DNA of 64,000 nucleotides from Trinickia mobilis (GCF_017315705.1 NZ_JAFLRF010000007.1:64178-128177); one strand, 5' to 3'; shown: positions 16,524-28,428, counted from the stretch's first letter. Program-made: numbers and translations. The notes: generated by a model from the letters alone, not told the origin.

Positions 16524-17615
16524 ATGCCGAAATCGAAGCGCCGCCCGCCGCAAGATGAGACCGAAACGCTCAGCCGTGCAGCGCGCGCACTGGAGCAGAA
16601 TTCCGGCGCTTCGACGAGCGAGCCCGACGACGAGCCCGTCGAGAACGAGCCCGAGCTCGAAGAACGTCACAACGGCGCGGACGATTCCGGCGAAGGGGCC
16701 GATGCGGCGAGCGATGCCTCACCCGATCCCGACGATTTCCGTGCCTTGCTGCAGGCCGAGCTGACTGCTGACACGATTCAGCACTATCTGAACCGAATCA
16801 GCGTCAAGCCGCTTCTGACCGTCGAGGAAGAACAGCGCTATTCGCGGCTCGCCAAAGCGGGCGAGTTCGAGGCGCGGCAGGTGATGATCGAGCGCAACTT
16901 GCGGCTCGTCGTCAGTATCGCGAAGGGCTATCTGAACCGCGGCGTGCCGCTGCTCGACCTGATCGAAGAAGGCAACCTGGGCCTCATGCACGCGATCGAG
17001 AAATTCGACCCGACGCGCGGCTTCCGTTTTTCGACGTATGCGACCTGGTGGATTCGCCAGAGCATCGAGCGGGCGATCATGAACCAGGCGCGCACGGTGC
17101 GGCTGCCGGTCCACGTGATCCGCGAGCTCAATCAGGTGCTGCGCGCGAAGCGCCACCTCGAAAAGAATTCGATGAACTCCGGCGAGGCGGCAGACCGTCG
17201 CGACGCGAGCATCGACGATATCGCCTACCTGACCGGCAAGACGACCGACGAGGTCACCGATATCCTCGCGTTGAACGAGCACACGGCGTCGCTCGACGCG
17301 CCGCTCGATCTCGATCCCGCGAGCAGCCTGCTCGATCTGCTGTCCGACGACCAGAGCCAATCTCCCGATGCCGAAGTCCAGCACCGCGAGCTCGAGACGC
17401 TTACGCGCGCGTGGCTGTCGCGTTTGTCGGACAAGCACCGGCATGTGATCGAACGCCGCTTTGGCTTGAATCACATCGAGCCCGCGACACTCGAGGAGCT
17501 CGCCGACGAAATGGGCCTCACGCGCGAACGCGTACGGCAAATCCAGCAGGAGGCGCTCGTGCGGTTGAAGCGCTTTTTCGCGTCCAACGGCGTGCGCAAG
17601 GACGCTGTTCTCTAA
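16524..17615 (+). CDS. rpoS: RNA polymerase sigma factor RpoS
   Basis: A 363-residue sigma-38/sigma-S, the master regulator of stationary phase and general stress. After an acidic N-terminal extension of about 70 residues come region 1.2 ([22 protein letters not shown]), region 2 with the -10-recognition helix ([20 protein letters not shown]), region 3 ([17 protein letters not shown]) and region 4 with the helix-turn-helix [20 protein letters not shown]. It lies 11 nt after nlpD, as in E. coli, where a main rpoS promoter lies inside nlpD; such an internal promoter is likely but not mapped here. An exonuclease gene follows after 3 nt. Confidence 0.97.
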   Translation: MPKSKRRPPQDETETLSRAARALEQNSGASTSEPDDEPVENEPELEERHNGADDSGEGADAASDASPDPDDFRALLQAELTADTIQHYLNRISVKPLLTVEEEQRYSRLAKAGEFEARQVMIERNLRLVVSIAKGYLNRGVPLLDLIEEGNLGLMHAIEKFDPTRGFRFSTYATWWIRQSIERAIMNQARTVRLPVHVIRELNQVLRAKRHLEKNSMNSGEAADRRDASIDDIAYLTGKTTDEVTDILALNEHTASLDAPLDLDPASSLLDLLSDDQSQSPDAEVQHRELETLTRAWLSRLSDKHRHVIERRFGLNHIEPATLEELADEMGLTRERVRQIQQEALVRLKRFFASNGVRKDAVL

Positions 17616-17618
17616 GCG

Positions 17619-18395
17619 ATGACACCCGTTCTAGTGTTCGACATCGAAACGATTCCCGATGTCGCCGGCATTCGCCGTCTTGACGATCTTCCCGCCACGC
17701 TGACCGATGCCGAAGTGGCCGAACACGCTTTTGCGGCGCGCCGTGAAAAGACCGGCAGCGATTTCCTGCCGCATCACCTGCAACGCATTGCCGCGATCTC
17801 CTGCGTGTTTCGCGACCGCACGGGTTGGCGCGTGCGCTCGCTCGGCACGCCCGAAGACTCCGAAGCCACCCTGATCCAGTCGTTCTATCGTGTGATCGAG
17901 AAGTACACGCCGCAGCTCGTTTCCTGGAACGGCGGCGGATTCGATTTGCCGGTGCTGCATTACCGCGCGCTGGTCCACGGCATTGCCGCGTCGCGCTATT
18001 GGGATCTCGGCGAGGACGATCGCGAATTCAAGTGGAACAACTACATCAGCCGTTACCACTCCCGCCACACGGATCTGATGGACGTGCTCGCGATGTATCA
18101 GGCGCGCGCGAACGCGCCGCTCGACGCTCTTGCGAAGCTCTGCGGCTTTCCCGGCAAGCTCGGGATGGACGGCGGCCAGGTGTGGACAGCGTTTCAGGAA
18201 GGGCGCATCGAAGAAATCCGCAACTACTGCGAAACGGACGTCGTCAACACTTACCTTCTGTACTGCCGCTTCCAGTTGATGCGCGGCGCGTTTTCGCAGG
18301 ACGAATACGCCGATGAGATCGCGTTCGTCAAAAACACCCTCGCGCAGGAACTGGCGCCGCACTGGGCCGAATATCTCGAAGCCTTCGAGAACTGA
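17619..18395 (+). CDS. Predicted 3'-5' exonuclease, PolB-like (DnaQ fold)
   Basis: A 258-residue protein matching the family of stand-alone exonucleases related to the proofreading domain of family B DNA polymerases. The DEDD motifs are visible: ExoI in LVFDIETIPDV (D8, E10), ExoII in LVSWNGGGFDLPVLHYRAL, and ExoIII in RNYCETDVVNTYLLYCRF. No polymerase domain follows, so it is a free nuclease; the substrate is unknown. It begins 3 nt after the rpoS stop codon, which suggests cotranscription with rpoS and a possible stationary-phase DNA-maintenance role (inference). Its 3' end is followed by a 9-bp inverted repeat. Confidence 0.85.
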   Translation: MTPVLVFDIETIPDVAGIRRLDDLPATLTDAEVAEHAFAARREKTGSDFLPHHLQRIAAISCVFRDRTGWRVRSLGTPEDSEATLIQSFYRVIEKYTPQLVSWNGGGFDLPVLHYRALVHGIAASRYWDLGEDDREFKWNNYISRYHSRHTDLMDVLAMYQARANAPLDALAKLCGFPGKLGMDGGQVWTAFQEGRIEEIRNYCETDVVNTYLLYCRFQLMRGAFSQDEYADEIAFVKNTLAQELAPHWAEYLEAFEN

Positions 18396-18405
18396 AAAGC
18401 GGGTA

Positions 18406-18426
18406 CGGCTGAAAACGTTTCAGCCG
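18406..18426. terminator. Inverted repeat between convergent genes, overlapping a stop codon
   Basis: CGGCTGAAA / TTTCAGCCG is a perfect 9-bp inverted repeat with a 3-nt centre, located between the convergent exonuclease and EEP genes. It includes the TGA stop of the minus-strand gene. T-runs are short, so terminator function is plausible but unproven. Confidence 0.4.
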
Positions 18427-19286
18427 AGCTCCAGCAGCACGGGCTGATGGTCCGAGGCGCGCGTCGCGCTGTCGATTTCGCAGCGTTGCAGACGCGACCG
18501 CAAATCTTCGGTGACGAACACGAAATCGCATGCCATCGGCCCTGACGACCACTGTTCTTTGTCGTAGACGCCAGCCGTCATCGGCGGCGTCTTGCCCGGG
18601 TGCAGCGTTGTCCAGGCGTCGATGAAACCCGGCGCGCCGTGCGGATTCTCGGTGAGCGGAGCGATGAAGCGCTGATACGCCTCGCTGTCGAACGCGCTGT
18701 TGAAATCGCCGCAGACAATCGCGCCGACAGGACGAGCGGTCGCGGCAAAGGGTCCAGTCGCGTTTTCAGCGCGCGCCGGGCGTGCCGCATGTGCGGCGGC
18801 CTCGAGATGGAGGCGCCGCAGCTCGTCGACTTGCGCAAGCCGCTGCTTCAGCGAATAGAACTCCAGATGCGTGGTCACGACGCGCACTGATCCGCCCGGC
18901 GCACGCAGCACCGCTTCCAGCGCCACCCGCTGCATCGACGGCGCGTCGGGATCGGCGGGCCAGGGCAGCGTGTGGCGGATCACCTGCTCGACTGGCAGCC
19001 GCGTCACGATCGCGTTTCCGAATTGCCGCCTCGGCGCACCGGCTTCGAGCGCCGGCAGATCGGCGCCGATCGCGTCGAGCACCGTGAACCCCGGCAGGGC
19101 GGCTTCGAGCTCCGCGAACTGATCGCCGGACGGCCCCCCGGGCAGCGCGCCGAAGCCGCGCGTGACTTCCTGCAGGCAGAGCACGTCGAAATCGGCAATC
19201 CGCTTCGCTTCGGCGAGCGTTCGAGGGAGATCGACGTCGCCGCTCGCGTCGCGTCCCCACTGGACATTCCAACAGATCAGTCGCAT
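18420..19286 (-). CDS. Endonuclease/exonuclease/phosphatase (EEP) family protein
   Basis: A 288-residue member of the EEP superfamily (DNase I, exonuclease III and inositol phosphatase fold). The metal-binding residues are visible in [12 protein letters not shown] (Asn), LCLQEV (Glu), a central [26 protein letters not shown] (Asp/Asn) and the terminal [10 protein letters not shown] (Asp/His). Substrates in this superfamily vary widely, so none is assigned. The start was taken at MRLICWN, which has a GGAG site 9 nt upstream and matches the family N-terminus. It is divergent from rlmD with only 52 nt between start codons, and converges on the PolB-like exonuclease. Confidence 0.85.
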   Translation of the reverse strand: MRLICWNVQWGRDASGDVDLPRTLAEAKRIADFDVLCLQEVTRGFGALPGGPSGDQFAELEAALPGFTVLDAIGADLPALEAGAPRRQFGNAIVTRLPVEQVIRHTLPWPADPDAPSMQRVALEAVLRAPGGSVRVVTTHLEFYSLKQRLAQVDELRRLHLEAAAHAARPARAENATGPFAATARPVGAIVCGDFNSAFDSEAYQRFIAPLTENPHGAPGFIDAWTTLHPGKTPPMTAGVYDKEQWSSGPMACDFVFVTEDLRSRLQRCEIDSATRASDHQPVLLELG

Positions 19287-19318
19287 CGTCAAATCTCCGT
19301 TGCGGTTTGCCGTTCGTC

Positions 19319-19324
19319 TACAAT
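19319..19324 (+). promoter_or_regulatory. Candidate -10 box of rlmD
   Basis: TACAAT 14 nt before the rlmD ATG, predicting a leader of only about 7-8 nt with no Shine-Dalgarno sequence. The EEP gene promoter must overlap this 52-nt divergent interval. Confidence 0.4.
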
Positions 19325-19338
19325 CTCGCCTTTCTTCA

Positions 19339-20766
19339 ATGTCTGTCAGGAATCCGCAGGTGTCCGAATCCCCCAATCGTAGCGTGCGCAAGCTGAAAAG
19401 CGCGCCGGCGCCGTCCGCCGCTCCCGTTAGTGCCCCGATTCTCGAGATCGAATCGCTCGATATGGAAGCGCGCGGCGTGGGGCGCCTCGTCACGGAAACC
19501 GGCGAGCCCGGCAAGGTGATCTTCGTCGAAGGCGCGCTGCCGGGCGAGCGTGTCACATATTCGAGTTATCGGAAGAAGCCGAGTTTCGAGCAGGCGCAGG
19601 TCGTCGACGTGCTGCGTGAAAGCGTACTGCGCACTAAGCCGCAATGCCGCTTCTTCGGCACTTGCGGGGGGTGTTCGATGCAGCACCTTGACGTGCGCGC
19701 GCAGGTCGCCGTCAAGCAGCGCGTGTTGGAAGACAGTCTCCAGCATCTGGCGAAGCTGCGCGCCGAGACGGTCTTCCGGCCGATTCACGGCCCGTCGTGG
19801 GGATACCGGTACCGCGCGCGGCTGACCGTGCGTAACGTCGCAAAAAAAGGCGGCGTGCTGGTGGGTTTTCACGAGCGCAAAAGCAGCTACGTGGCCGACA
19901 TGACGAGCTGTGAAGTGCTGCCGCCGCACGTGTCGGCGATGCTCGTGCCGTTGCGACGGCTCGTCGAGGGGCTGTCGATTCGCGATCGGATGCCGCAGAT
20001 CGAACTGGCGGTGGGCTCGCAAGTGACCGCGCTGGTGCTGCGCGTGCTCGAGCCGATCAACGCAGCCGACGAGACGCTGCTGCGCGAATTCGCAGATGCC
20101 CACAAAGTGCAGTTCTGGCTGCAGCCAAAGGGTCCCGATACGGTCGTGCCGTTTTATCCGCTCGACGTGCCGCTCGATTACACGCTGCCGGAGTTCAATA
20201 TCCGAATGCCGTTCAGGCCGACCGATTTCACGCAGGTCAATCATCAGATCAACCGTGTGCTCGTGGGGCGCGCGCTGCGGCTTCTGGCGCCGCAGCGTGG
20301 CGACCGCGTGCTCGATCTTTTCTGCGGGATCGGCAATTTCACGCTGCCGCTGGCGCGTCTGGCGCGCGAAGTCGTCGGGATCGAGGGCAGCGAAGCGCTG
20401 ACGACGCGTGCGCTAGCGAATGCCAAGGAAAACGGTGTCGATGGGCACACGTCGTTCGCTTGCCGCAACCTGTTCGAAGTCACCGCCGACGACCTGCGCG
20501 CGCTCGGCACATTCGACAAGTTTCTCGTCGACCCGCCGCGCGAGGGCGCGCTGGCGGTCTCGAAGGCGCTCGCCGAGATCGCCCGGAGCGGCGACGGGCC
20601 GCTGCCGGCACGGATCGTCTACGTGTCTTGCAATGCGGCCACGCTGGCGCGCGACGCGGGTTTGCTCGTCCACGAGGCGGGCTATCGGCTGAAAGGCGCG
20701 GGCGTGGTCAACATGTTCCCGCATACGTCTCACGTGGAATCCATCGCGTTATTCGAACGCGATTAA
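19339..20766 (+). CDS. rlmD: 23S rRNA (uracil-1939 C5)-methyltransferase
   Basis: A 475-residue RlmD, which methylates U1939 of 23S rRNA using SAM. After a short basic leader come a TRAM domain (about 35-95) and an iron-sulfur cluster motif [14 protein letters not shown], with the fourth Cys in the following domain (MTSCEVLPP). The SAM-binding fold then contains [16 protein letters not shown], and the catalytic cysteine lies in [12 protein letters not shown]. Length and motif order match the family. ATG 19339 was chosen; the leader residues before the TRAM domain are not conserved, so the start is approximate. A bidirectional terminator follows. Confidence 0.95.
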   Translation: MSVRNPQVSESPNRSVRKLKSAPAPSAAPVSAPILEIESLDMEARGVGRLVTETGEPGKVIFVEGALPGERVTYSSYRKKPSFEQAQVVDVLRESVLRTKPQCRFFGTCGGCSMQHLDVRAQVAVKQRVLEDSLQHLAKLRAETVFRPIHGPSWGYRYRARLTVRNVAKKGGVLVGFHERKSSYVADMTSCEVLPPHVSAMLVPLRRLVEGLSIRDRMPQIELAVGSQVTALVLRVLEPINAADETLLREFADAHKVQFWLQPKGPDTVVPFYPLDVPLDYTLPEFNIRMPFRPTDFTQVNHQINRVLVGRALRLLAPQRGDRVLDLFCGIGNFTLPLARLAREVVGIEGSEALTTRALANAKENGVDGHTSFACRNLFEVTADDLRALGTFDKFLVDPPREGALAVSKALAEIARSGDGPLPARIVYVSCNAATLARDAGLLVHEAGYRLKGAGVVNMFPHTSHVESIALFERD

Positions 20767-20793
20767 ATCGGCGTTTCGGTGTCTTCCGTGCAT

Positions 20794-20823
20794 AAAAAAA
20801 CCGGCCCGAAGGCCGGTTTTTTT
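20794..20823. terminator. Bidirectional Rho-independent terminator
   Basis: Stem CCGGCC / GGCCGG with a CGAA loop, flanked by seven A residues on the left and seven T residues on the right. It can terminate both rlmD (plus) and the convergent BI-1 gene (minus). Confidence 0.9.
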
Positions 20824-20844
20824 GCGTCGCAGCAGGGTGCAAGA

Positions 20845-21543
20845 TCAGTTCCGGTTGCCGCCGAAGATGCCGAGCAGCGCCAGCAGGTTCACGAAAACGT
20901 TGTACAGATCCAGGTAGATCGCCAGTGCGGCCGTGATGTAGTTCGTTTCGCCGCCGTTCACGACGCGCTGCACGTCGACCAGCATGTACACCGAGAAGAT
21001 CGCGATCGCGAGTACCGAAACCGTCAGTAGCAGCGCCGGCAGTTGCAGGAACATGTTGGCGACCATCGCGAGCAGCAGCACGATCACGCCGACGAAGAGC
21101 CACCTGCCGAGACCGGAGAAATCACGCTTGCTGACAGTGGCGATGGTGGCCATCGCCGTGAAGATCACACCGGTGCCACCGAATGCGAGCATGATCAGCG
21201 ACGGCCCGTTCGTGAAGCCGAGGATGAAGCTCAGGAGACGCGAGAGCATCAGGCCCATGAAGAACGTGAAGCCGAGCAGCACGACGATGCCCATGCCGCC
21301 GTTCTTCGTGCGCTCGATCGCGAACATGAAGCCGAACGCAATCGCGAAGAACGCAAGCATGCTCATCGCGGGGCTCGTGGCGGCAAACAGCGAGAAGCCG
21401 GTCGCGACACCCACCCACGCGCCGAGCACGGTCGGCACCATCGACAGCGCGAGCAGCCAATAGGTGTTGCGTAGTACGCGGTTGCGGGTTTCGGCCGTGG
21501 TGACGGTGCCGCCGCGGCCAAAGTTATAGGGATATTCGTTCAT
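20845..21543 (-). CDS. Bax inhibitor-1 / YccA family membrane protein
   Basis: A 232-residue inner-membrane protein of the BI-1/TMBIM family with seven hydrophobic segments, for example WLLALSMVPTVLGAWVGVA and ALLLTVSVLAIAIFSVYMLV. The family C-terminal signature around GGETNYITAALAIYLDLYNVF is intact and contains the acidic residues proposed as a pH sensor. The E. coli homologue YccA modulates FtsH protease activity at jammed translocons; in other bacteria calcium leak activity is reported. The role here is inferred only by family. The start has an AAGGAG site 6 nt upstream. It is monocistronic between a bidirectional terminator and the divergent ndk promoter region. Confidence 0.9.
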   Translation of the reverse strand: MNEYPYNFGRGGTVTTAETRNRVLRNTYWLLALSMVPTVLGAWVGVATGFSLFAATSPAMSMLAFFAIAFGFMFAIERTKNGGMGIVVLLGFTFFMGLMLSRLLSFILGFTNGPSLIMLAFGGTGVIFTAMATIATVSKRDFSGLGRWLFVGVIVLLLAMVANMFLQLPALLLTVSVLAIAIFSVYMLVDVQRVVNGGETNYITAALAIYLDLYNVFVNLLALLGIFGGNRN

Positions 21544-21810
21544 GGTTTCTCCTTGCGTCAAACGCAGTGATGCTCTGTGATTATGCCGCGGCGCCCGCAC
21601 GAGGCGCCGCCGCTTGGATAGAGCCGTACCACTCCATAAGATATGCGCGGCGGCTCGGAGTTTCAACGGCTGCGGCCAGCCGAAGAGGGGTACCGAATAA
21701 ATCCTTCAAACCTTACGGCTGCGTAAGGGTTCAATCACAATAATACACGGGATCATGCTACAATTGCGGATTCATTTGAATCTGTAACTTCTTAATTTTC
21801 TGGAGTTTTT
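21544..21810. other. Divergent intergenic region upstream of ndk
   Basis: 267 nt separating the BI-1 gene (minus) from ndk (plus). It contains an AT-rich stretch near 21710-21800 and the ndk extended -10 at 21756-21764. Nothing else was recognised. Confidence 0.45.
21756..21764 (+). promoter_or_regulatory. Extended -10 promoter of ndk
   Basis: TGCTACAAT (TACAAT 21759-21764) predicts a start near 21771 and a 40-nt AT-rich leader carrying a TGGAG ribosome binding site before ATG 21811. Confidence 0.5.
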
Positions 21811-22236
21811 ATGGCGATCGAACGCACCCTGTCGATTATCAAGCCGGACGCAGTGGCCAAGAACGTGATCGGCCAGATCTACAGCCGTTTCGAGAACGCT
21901 GGTCTGAAGATCGCGGCTTCCCGCATGGTGCACCTGTCGCGCGCCGACGCAGAGAAGTTCTACGCGGTTCACGCTGCGCGTCCGTTCTTCAAGGATCTGG
22001 TCGAATTCATGATCTCGGGCCCGGTAGTGGTGCAAGTGCTCGAAGGCGAGAACGCCATCCTGTTGAACCGCGAACTGATGGGCGCGACCGATCCGAAAAA
22101 GGCTGAAAAGGGCACGATCCGCGCCGATTTCGCCGACAGCATCGACGCCAACGCCGTGCACGGCTCGGACGCAGCGGAAACGGCTGCTGTCGAAATTGCG
22201 TTCTTCTTCCCGGAAGTCAACGTTTACTCGCGCTGA
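21811..22236 (+). CDS. ndk: Nucleoside diphosphate kinase
   Basis: A 141-residue NDP kinase that balances nucleoside triphosphates by transferring the ATP gamma-phosphate via a histidine. The N-terminus [15 protein letters not shown] and the catalytic [20 protein letters not shown] (active His in VHGSD) are canonical. Length equals that of typical bacterial enzymes. It has its own promoter and a clear ribosome binding site. It leads the long plus-strand run with rlmN, rodZ and ispG; ndk-rlmN adjacency is typical of betaproteobacteria and gammaproteobacteria. Confidence 0.98.
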   Translation: MAIERTLSIIKPDAVAKNVIGQIYSRFENAGLKIAASRMVHLSRADAEKFYAVHAARPFFKDLVEFMISGPVVVQVLEGENAILLNRELMGATDPKKAEKGTIRADFADSIDANAVHGSDAAETAAVEIAFFFPEVNVYSR

Positions 22237-22374
22237 TCGTCCAACGGAAGCACTAAAGTAGAACTCGCAGGAACTGGCGCGAATGGCACCGTGCATGCGG
22301 TCCAGTGTCCAATAAGCAGTTGAATGGGCACGGCGGCACGCACGGTTTTTCGCACTGAAATGGCAGGAATCGAT

Positions 22375-23544
22375 ATGACGAGCAGTTCAACCGTCAACCT
22401 TCTCGACCTCGACGCCGCGGGCCTCGTCGCTTATTGTGACAGCCTCGGCGAGAAGCCGTTTCGCGCCAAGCAATTGCAGCGCTGGATTCATCAATACAAC
22501 GCCGCCGATTTCGACGGCATGACCGACCTCGCCAAGTCGCTGCGCGAAAAGCTCAAGGGCCGCGCGGCGATCACGATGCCGGGCATCGCCAGCGACCACA
22601 CTTCCGCCGACGGCACCCGCAAGTGGCTCATCGACGTCGGCAACGGCAATGCGGTCGAAACCGTGTACATCCCTGAGGAAACGCGCGGCACGCTTTGTGT
22701 ATCGTCGCAGGCGGGGTGCGCGGTCAACTGCCGGTTCTGTTCGACGGGCAAGCAAGGCTTTTCCCGCAATTTGACGACAGGCGAAATCATCGGCCAATTG
22801 CGGATGGCGGAGTTCGCACTGCGCGCCGCACGCCGCGAGGCGCACGGCCTAGACCCCGCGCAGGAAGGCAAGGGCGAGCGCGTCATCACGAACGTCGTGA
22901 TGATGGGCATGGGCGAGCCGCTCCTGAACTACGACGCCGTCGTGCCGGCCATGCGGCTGATGCTCGACGACAACGCGTACGGTCTGTCGCGCCGCCGCGT
23001 CACGCTGTCCACGTCGGGCGTCGTGCCCATGATGGACCGCCTCGGCGCCGATCTTCCCGTCGCACTGGCGGTCTCGCTGCACGCGCCGAACGACGCGCTG
23101 CGCGACGTGCTGGTGCCCCTCAACAAGAAATATCCGCTGCGCGAACTGATGGCCGCCTGTGGGCGCTATCTGAAAGTCGCGCCGCGCGATTTCATTACCT
23201 TCGAATACTGCATGCTCGACGGCGTCAACGACAGCGACGCACATGCGCACGAGCTGCTCGCGGTGACGCGCGACGTCCCGTGCAAATTCAATCTGATTCC
23301 GTTCAATCCGTTTCCGGAATCGGGGCTGATTCGATCGAAGCCGGAACAGATCAAGCGTTTCGCGCAGGTGCTGATCGACGCGGGCGTCGTCACGACCGTG
23401 CGCAAGACGCGCGGCGACGATATCGACGCCGCGTGCGGCCAGCTCGCCGGCGCGGTGAAGGACCGCACTCGCCTTGCCGAGCGCATGGAGCGCACGGCCG
23501 AGGCGCGACCGGGCAAAGTGATCGAAGTACGGCAGGTGCATTAA
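22375..23544 (+). CDS. rlmN: Dual-specificity 23S rRNA/tRNA adenine-C2 methyltransferase
   Basis: A 389-residue radical-SAM enzyme that methylates A2503 of 23S rRNA and A37 of some tRNAs. The radical-SAM cluster motif [14 protein letters not shown] is present (Cys-x3-Cys-x2-Cys), followed by the SAM-binding [10 protein letters not shown] and the C-terminal catalytic cysteine in [11 protein letters not shown]. The start was taken at [13 protein letters not shown], which has an AGGA site about 7 nt upstream; an in-frame ATG at 22360 is a less likely alternative. The spacing of 138 nt from ndk and the neighbours (ndk before, rodZ after) match the conserved order. Confidence 0.95.
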   Translation: MTSSSTVNLLDLDAAGLVAYCDSLGEKPFRAKQLQRWIHQYNAADFDGMTDLAKSLREKLKGRAAITMPGIASDHTSADGTRKWLIDVGNGNAVETVYIPEETRGTLCVSSQAGCAVNCRFCSTGKQGFSRNLTTGEIIGQLRMAEFALRAARREAHGLDPAQEGKGERVITNVVMMGMGEPLLNYDAVVPAMRLMLDDNAYGLSRRRVTLSTSGVVPMMDRLGADLPVALAVSLHAPNDALRDVLVPLNKKYPLRELMAACGRYLKVAPRDFITFEYCMLDGVNDSDAHAHELLAVTRDVPCKFNLIPFNPFPESGLIRSKPEQIKRFAQVLIDAGVVTTVRKTRGDDIDAACGQLAGAVKDRTRLAERMERTAEARPGKVIEVRQVH

Positions 23545-23652
23545 GCGGCGTGAAGTTGACGCAGCGCTCGCCGAAAACGGGGCAGCGGGCGCTGAGGTAA
23601 GCAGTAAGGCAGGCAGCAAATCGATCGGAAACGGCACTCGAGCCGCACATTT

Positions 23653-23661
23653 TGTTATAAA
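23653..23661 (+). promoter_or_regulatory. Extended -10 promoter upstream of rodZ
   Basis: TGTTATAAA at 23653-23661 in the 188-nt gap after rlmN would begin transcription about 65 nt before the rodZ ATG at 23733. No clear -35. Confidence 0.4.
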
Positions 23662-23732
23662 CGGTCTGCGAATCCGGACTTGGACGTTCCGGAGCGCACA
23701 GGTCAAAAAGAGAATCGACGCGAGGATTTGGG

Positions 23733-24923
23733 ATGAGTGAGCCGCAGCATCCGCAGCCACACGATAACGATACGAGCGCTGGGCCTTCTGAGCCGGCCTC
23801 CGGGCAAGGCGTCACGCCGCTTGCGTCGCAGCCCGCAGGCGAGCAGGCGGGGCTTGACTCGCTGGCGGCGACAGGGGCGCGTCTCGCGCAGCTTCGAGAG
23901 GCCAAAGGGTTGTCGATCGACGATGTCTCTGCCCGGCTCAAGGTCCCGTCGCCGAAAATGCGCGCGCTCGAGGCGGGTGACATCAGCCAACTGCCCGGCA
24001 CGACTTTCGCTGTCGGCGTCGTGCGCAGCTACGCCAAGATGCTGGGTGTCGATCCGGCACCGTTTACCCAGGCGCTGCGCCGCGAAAAGGGTGTGCCGGA
24101 GCCTGATCTTTCTATGCCGGCGTCGGCGGGCACGGGCTTGCCGCGCGGAAAGGTGTCCGTGTCGCTGGGCGGCGGTCCGAAGCATCGCTCGTGGCTTTGG
24201 GGCGTGGCGGCGATCATCGTCGCCGTAATTGCGCTCGCGATGTGGCATACGGGCGGCGGCGATTCGTCGGCATGGCTCGCACGCCTGAAAGCCGGCGGCG
24301 CGACTGGCGCCGCGAGGAGCACGCCGACGACGGCGGTCGAAGGGCAGACGGCGGCTTCCGCGGCTGTGACGGTCGAAAACGGTGCATCGGCTGGCGCCGC
24401 CGCAACGGCCGCGCCGGCTCCGAATGAGGCCAGCGGCGCGGCAGCGGCTGCAAGCGCTGTTCAGCAAGTGCCGGCGCCGGTGCTCGCGGCACCGGCCGTG
24501 GCGGCCCCCGCGCCGGCAACGCCGCCCGCAGCGACTTCGTCGTCTGCCGCTCTTGCGGTCACGCCAGGCGCAAGCGTGCCGCAAGCGGCTGCGCCGGCCG
24601 TGAAGGCGGCTTCGGCTGCCGCTGCTGTGTCATCGGCCACGGACGCGGCGTCAGCGGTTGCCGACGCGCCGGCCGGGGAATCGATCGTGGCGCTCCGCGT
24701 GACGCAGGACAGTTGGTTCAGCGTGCGCGACAAGAGCGGGAAAGAGGTATTCTCCGGTCTCGTTCACGCCGGTGATGCAAAAGAGATTTCCGGTGAGCCG
24801 CCGTTCAAGGTGACGATCGGCAACAAGGCGGGACTCGAATCGATGACGCTCGACGGTCAGCCGGTCGATTCCGCGAAGTATTCGGCAGCAAAGGGCAACG
24901 TGGCTCGCTTCTCGCTGCCTTGA
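23733..24923 (+). CDS. rodZ: RodZ-like cytoskeletal protein with helix-turn-helix and DUF4115
   Basis: A 396-residue bitopic membrane protein with RodZ architecture. A cytoplasmic Cro/C1-type helix-turn-helix spans about 44-115 ([22 protein letters not shown]), followed by one membrane segment at about 155-171 ([17 protein letters not shown]). A long Ala/Pro-rich periplasmic linker runs from about 180 to 320, and a C-terminal DUF4115 domain begins at [20 protein letters not shown]. RodZ anchors MreB filaments to the membrane and controls rod shape. The order rlmN-rodZ-ispG-hisS is conserved in proteobacteria, which supports the assignment. The linker is unusually long and alanine-rich. Confidence 0.9.
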   Translation: MSEPQHPQPHDNDTSAGPSEPASGQGVTPLASQPAGEQAGLDSLAATGARLAQLREAKGLSIDDVSARLKVPSPKMRALEAGDISQLPGTTFAVGVVRSYAKMLGVDPAPFTQALRREKGVPEPDLSMPASAGTGLPRGKVSVSLGGGPKHRSWLWGVAAIIVAVIALAMWHTGGGDSSAWLARLKAGGATGAARSTPTTAVEGQTAASAAVTVENGASAGAAATAAPAPNEASGAAAAASAVQQVPAPVLAAPAVAAPAPATPPAATSSSAALAVTPGASVPQAAAPAVKAASAAAAVSSATDAASAVADAPAGESIVALRVTQDSWFSVRDKSGKEVFSGLVHAGDAKEISGEPPFKVTIGNKAGLESMTLDGQPVDSAKYSAAKGNVARFSLP

Positions 24924-25014
24924 CGGCAGGCGCCCCGGCCGGCGGTCAGGGCGCTTTTTCAATTCATGCGGCGCGCTTTCGGGCGCGCCGCATTCGGTGT
25001 CAATGGGTCCTTCG

Positions 25015-26319
<1,305 letters not shown>

Positions 26320-26337
26320 TTCGTCAACCGAATACCG

Positions 26338-27678
26338 ATGACTGAACAGAAGAGAAAGCTCGAAAAGCTGACTGGCGTAAAAGGCATGAACGACATCCTC
26401 CCGCAGGATGCCGGGTTGTGGGAATTCTTCGAAACGACGGTGAAGTCGATGTTGCGCGCGTACGGATATCAGAACATCCGTACGCCGATCGTCGAACACA
26501 CGCAGCTGTTTACGCGCGGCATCGGCGAAGTGACCGACATCGTCGAGAAGGAGATGTATAGCTTCACCGACTCGCTGAACGGCGAAAACTTGACGCTGCG
26601 TCCGGAGAACACCGCGGCCGTCGTGCGCGCCGCCATCGAGCACAATCTTCTGTATGACGGCCCGAAGCGCCTTTGGTACGTCGGGCCGATGTTTCGCCAC
26701 GAGCGTCCGCAGCGCGGCCGTTATCGCCAGTTCCATCAGGTCGGCGTCGAGGCGCTCGGTTTCGCGGGTCCGGATGCCGATGCGGAAATCATTCTGATGT
26801 GCCAGCGCCTGTGGGACGACCTCGGCCTGACGGGCATCCGCCTCGAGATCAACTCGCTCGGTCTCGCCGAGGAGCGCGCCGCGCACCGTGTCGATCTGAT
26901 CGCCTACCTCGAGAAGCACGTCGAGGCGCTCGACGAAGACGCGAAGCGCCGCCTGTATACGAACCCGCTGCGCGTGCTCGACACGAAGAACCCGGCGCTC
27001 CAGCAGATCGCCGAAAACGCGCCCAAGCTGATCGATTTTCTCGGCGACGAATCGCGCGCGCACTTCGAAGGGCTGCAGCGCATCCTGAAGTCGAACAACA
27101 TTCCGTTCACGATCAATCCGCGGCTCGTGCGTGGCCTCGACTACTACAACCTGACCGTGTTCGAGTGGGTCACCGACAAGCTCGGCGCGCAAGGCACGGT
27201 GGCGGCCGGCGGCCGGTACGATCCGCTGATCGAGCAATTGGGCGGCAAGCCGACGGCAGCATGCGGATGGGCGATGGGCGTCGAGCGGATTCTCGAATTG
27301 CTGAAGGAAGACGGCCTCGTACCGGAAGACGACGGTTGCGACGTCTACGTCGCGCATCAGGGCGACGCGGCGCGCGAGCAGGCCTTCATCATCGCCGAGC
27401 GCCTGCGCGACACCGGGCTCGACGTGATCCTGCATTGCAGCGCCGACGGCGCATCGGCGAGCTTCAAATCGCAGATGAAGCGCGCCGATGCGAGCGGTGC
27501 CGCATTCGCGGTTGTCCTCGGCGAAGACGAGGTCGCGAACGGTACAGTCGGCGTGAAACCGTTGCGTGACATGGCGCAAAGTGGCGGAAAGAACGAACAA
27601 CGGAACGTGCCAGTCGAAGACTTGACCGAATTTCTGATCAATGCGATGGTTGCAACCGCCGATGACGGCCGCGACTGA
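26338..27678 (+). CDS. hisS: Histidyl-tRNA synthetase
   Basis: A 446-residue class II aminoacyl-tRNA synthetase charging tRNA-His. Motif 1 is in the N-terminal region ([17 protein letters not shown]), motif 2 in [20 protein letters not shown], the histidine-specific signature in [15 protein letters not shown], and motif 3 in AAGGRYDPL to MGVERI. The C-terminal anticodon-binding domain follows ([16 protein letters not shown]). Full length. It lies between ispG and yfgM in the conserved operon. Its paralogue hisZ, without synthetase function, appears at 35.6 kb in the same window. Confidence 0.97.
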   Translation: MTEQKRKLEKLTGVKGMNDILPQDAGLWEFFETTVKSMLRAYGYQNIRTPIVEHTQLFTRGIGEVTDIVEKEMYSFTDSLNGENLTLRPENTAAVVRAAIEHNLLYDGPKRLWYVGPMFRHERPQRGRYRQFHQVGVEALGFAGPDADAEIILMCQRLWDDLGLTGIRLEINSLGLAEERAAHRVDLIAYLEKHVEALDEDAKRRLYTNPLRVLDTKNPALQQIAENAPKLIDFLGDESRAHFEGLQRILKSNNIPFTINPRLVRGLDYYNLTVFEWVTDKLGAQGTVAAGGRYDPLIEQLGGKPTAACGWAMGVERILELLKEDGLVPEDDGCDVYVAHQGDAAREQAFIIAERLRDTGLDVILHCSADGASASFKSQMKRADASGAAFAVVLGEDEVANGTVGVKPLRDMAQSGGKNEQRNVPVEDLTEFLINAMVATADDGRD

Positions 27679-27733
27679 ATAGCGGCTGTCGCTCGATAAA
27701 CATTAGGCACGTAGAAGAAGGAATCGCTTAGCG

Positions 27734-28363
27734 ATGAGTTACCACGACGAACAAGAATCGATAGAAAGTGTCAAGGCTTGGTGGGCGCAGTGGGGCAATG
27801 CCACCACTTGGATCGTGCTCATCGCGCTCGTTGCCGGGGCAGGCTGGAACGGCTGGAATTTCTGGCAGCGGCGCGAAGCGGCGCAAGCCGCCGTGTTCTA
27901 CGAGCAGGTCCAGCAGGCTGTCGCATCGGGCGACAAGGCAAAGGTGAGCCGCGTCGCAGCCGACATGGAAGACCGCTACGGCAGTACGGCCTACGGGCAG
28001 ATGACGGCGCTCGCCGCGGCGAAGGCGCTCTACGACGCGGGCGACGAAGCCGCGGCGAAGGCGCAGTTGCAATGGGCCGTCGACCACGCCAAGGACGACG
28101 AGTACAAGGAAATCGCCAAGCTGCGCCTGGCCGGACTGCTGCTCGACGAGAAGGCATACGACCAGGGCCTCGCGCTCCTCGGCGATACGCCGCCGGACGC
28201 GTTCAAGGGCCTCGTCGCAGACCGCCGCGGCGATTTGCTGGCCGCCCAGGGTAAGCGCGACGACGCCCGCACGGCCTATCAACTCGCACTCGACACGGTG
28301 GCGAAGAACGATACGTCAGCGCGCCAACTGATCCAGTTCAAGCTGGACGCGCTGGGTAGCTGA
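27734..28363 (+). CDS. YfgM family tetratricopeptide membrane protein
   Basis: A 209-residue single-pass membrane protein of the YfgM/UPF0070 family. A cytoplasmic N-terminus (DEQESIESVKAWWAQWGN) is followed by one membrane helix (about 24-41) and a periplasmic domain of TPR-like helices (ADMEDRYGSTAYGQMTALAAAKALYDAGD onward, given here in part). In E. coli YfgM associates with PpiD at the SecYEG translocon and is thought to help pass substrates to periplasmic chaperones. Its place between hisS and bamB matches the E. coli order and links it to envelope biogenesis. Confidence 0.9.
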   Translation: MSYHDEQESIESVKAWWAQWGNATTWIVLIALVAGAGWNGWNFWQRREAAQAAVFYEQVQQAVASGDKAKVSRVAADMEDRYGSTAYGQMTALAAAKALYDAGDEAAAKAQLQWAVDHAKDDEYKEIAKLRLAGLLLDEKAYDQGLALLGDTPPDAFKGLVADRRGDLLAAQGKRDDARTAYQLALDTVAKNDTSARQLIQFKLDALGS

Positions 28364-28428
28364 GCGGCGCCGTGTGCGCCGCGCTCGGCTCCCTTTCCAT
28401 TGACCAACCTTACCTAGCTTGCCCACCG

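Noticed and set aside
18972-19286. Long plus-strand upstream extension of rlmD to 19162 and other plus frames in this region
   Set aside because: They lie opposite the EEP gene; rlmD's conserved part begins after ATG 19339, next to the -10 box.
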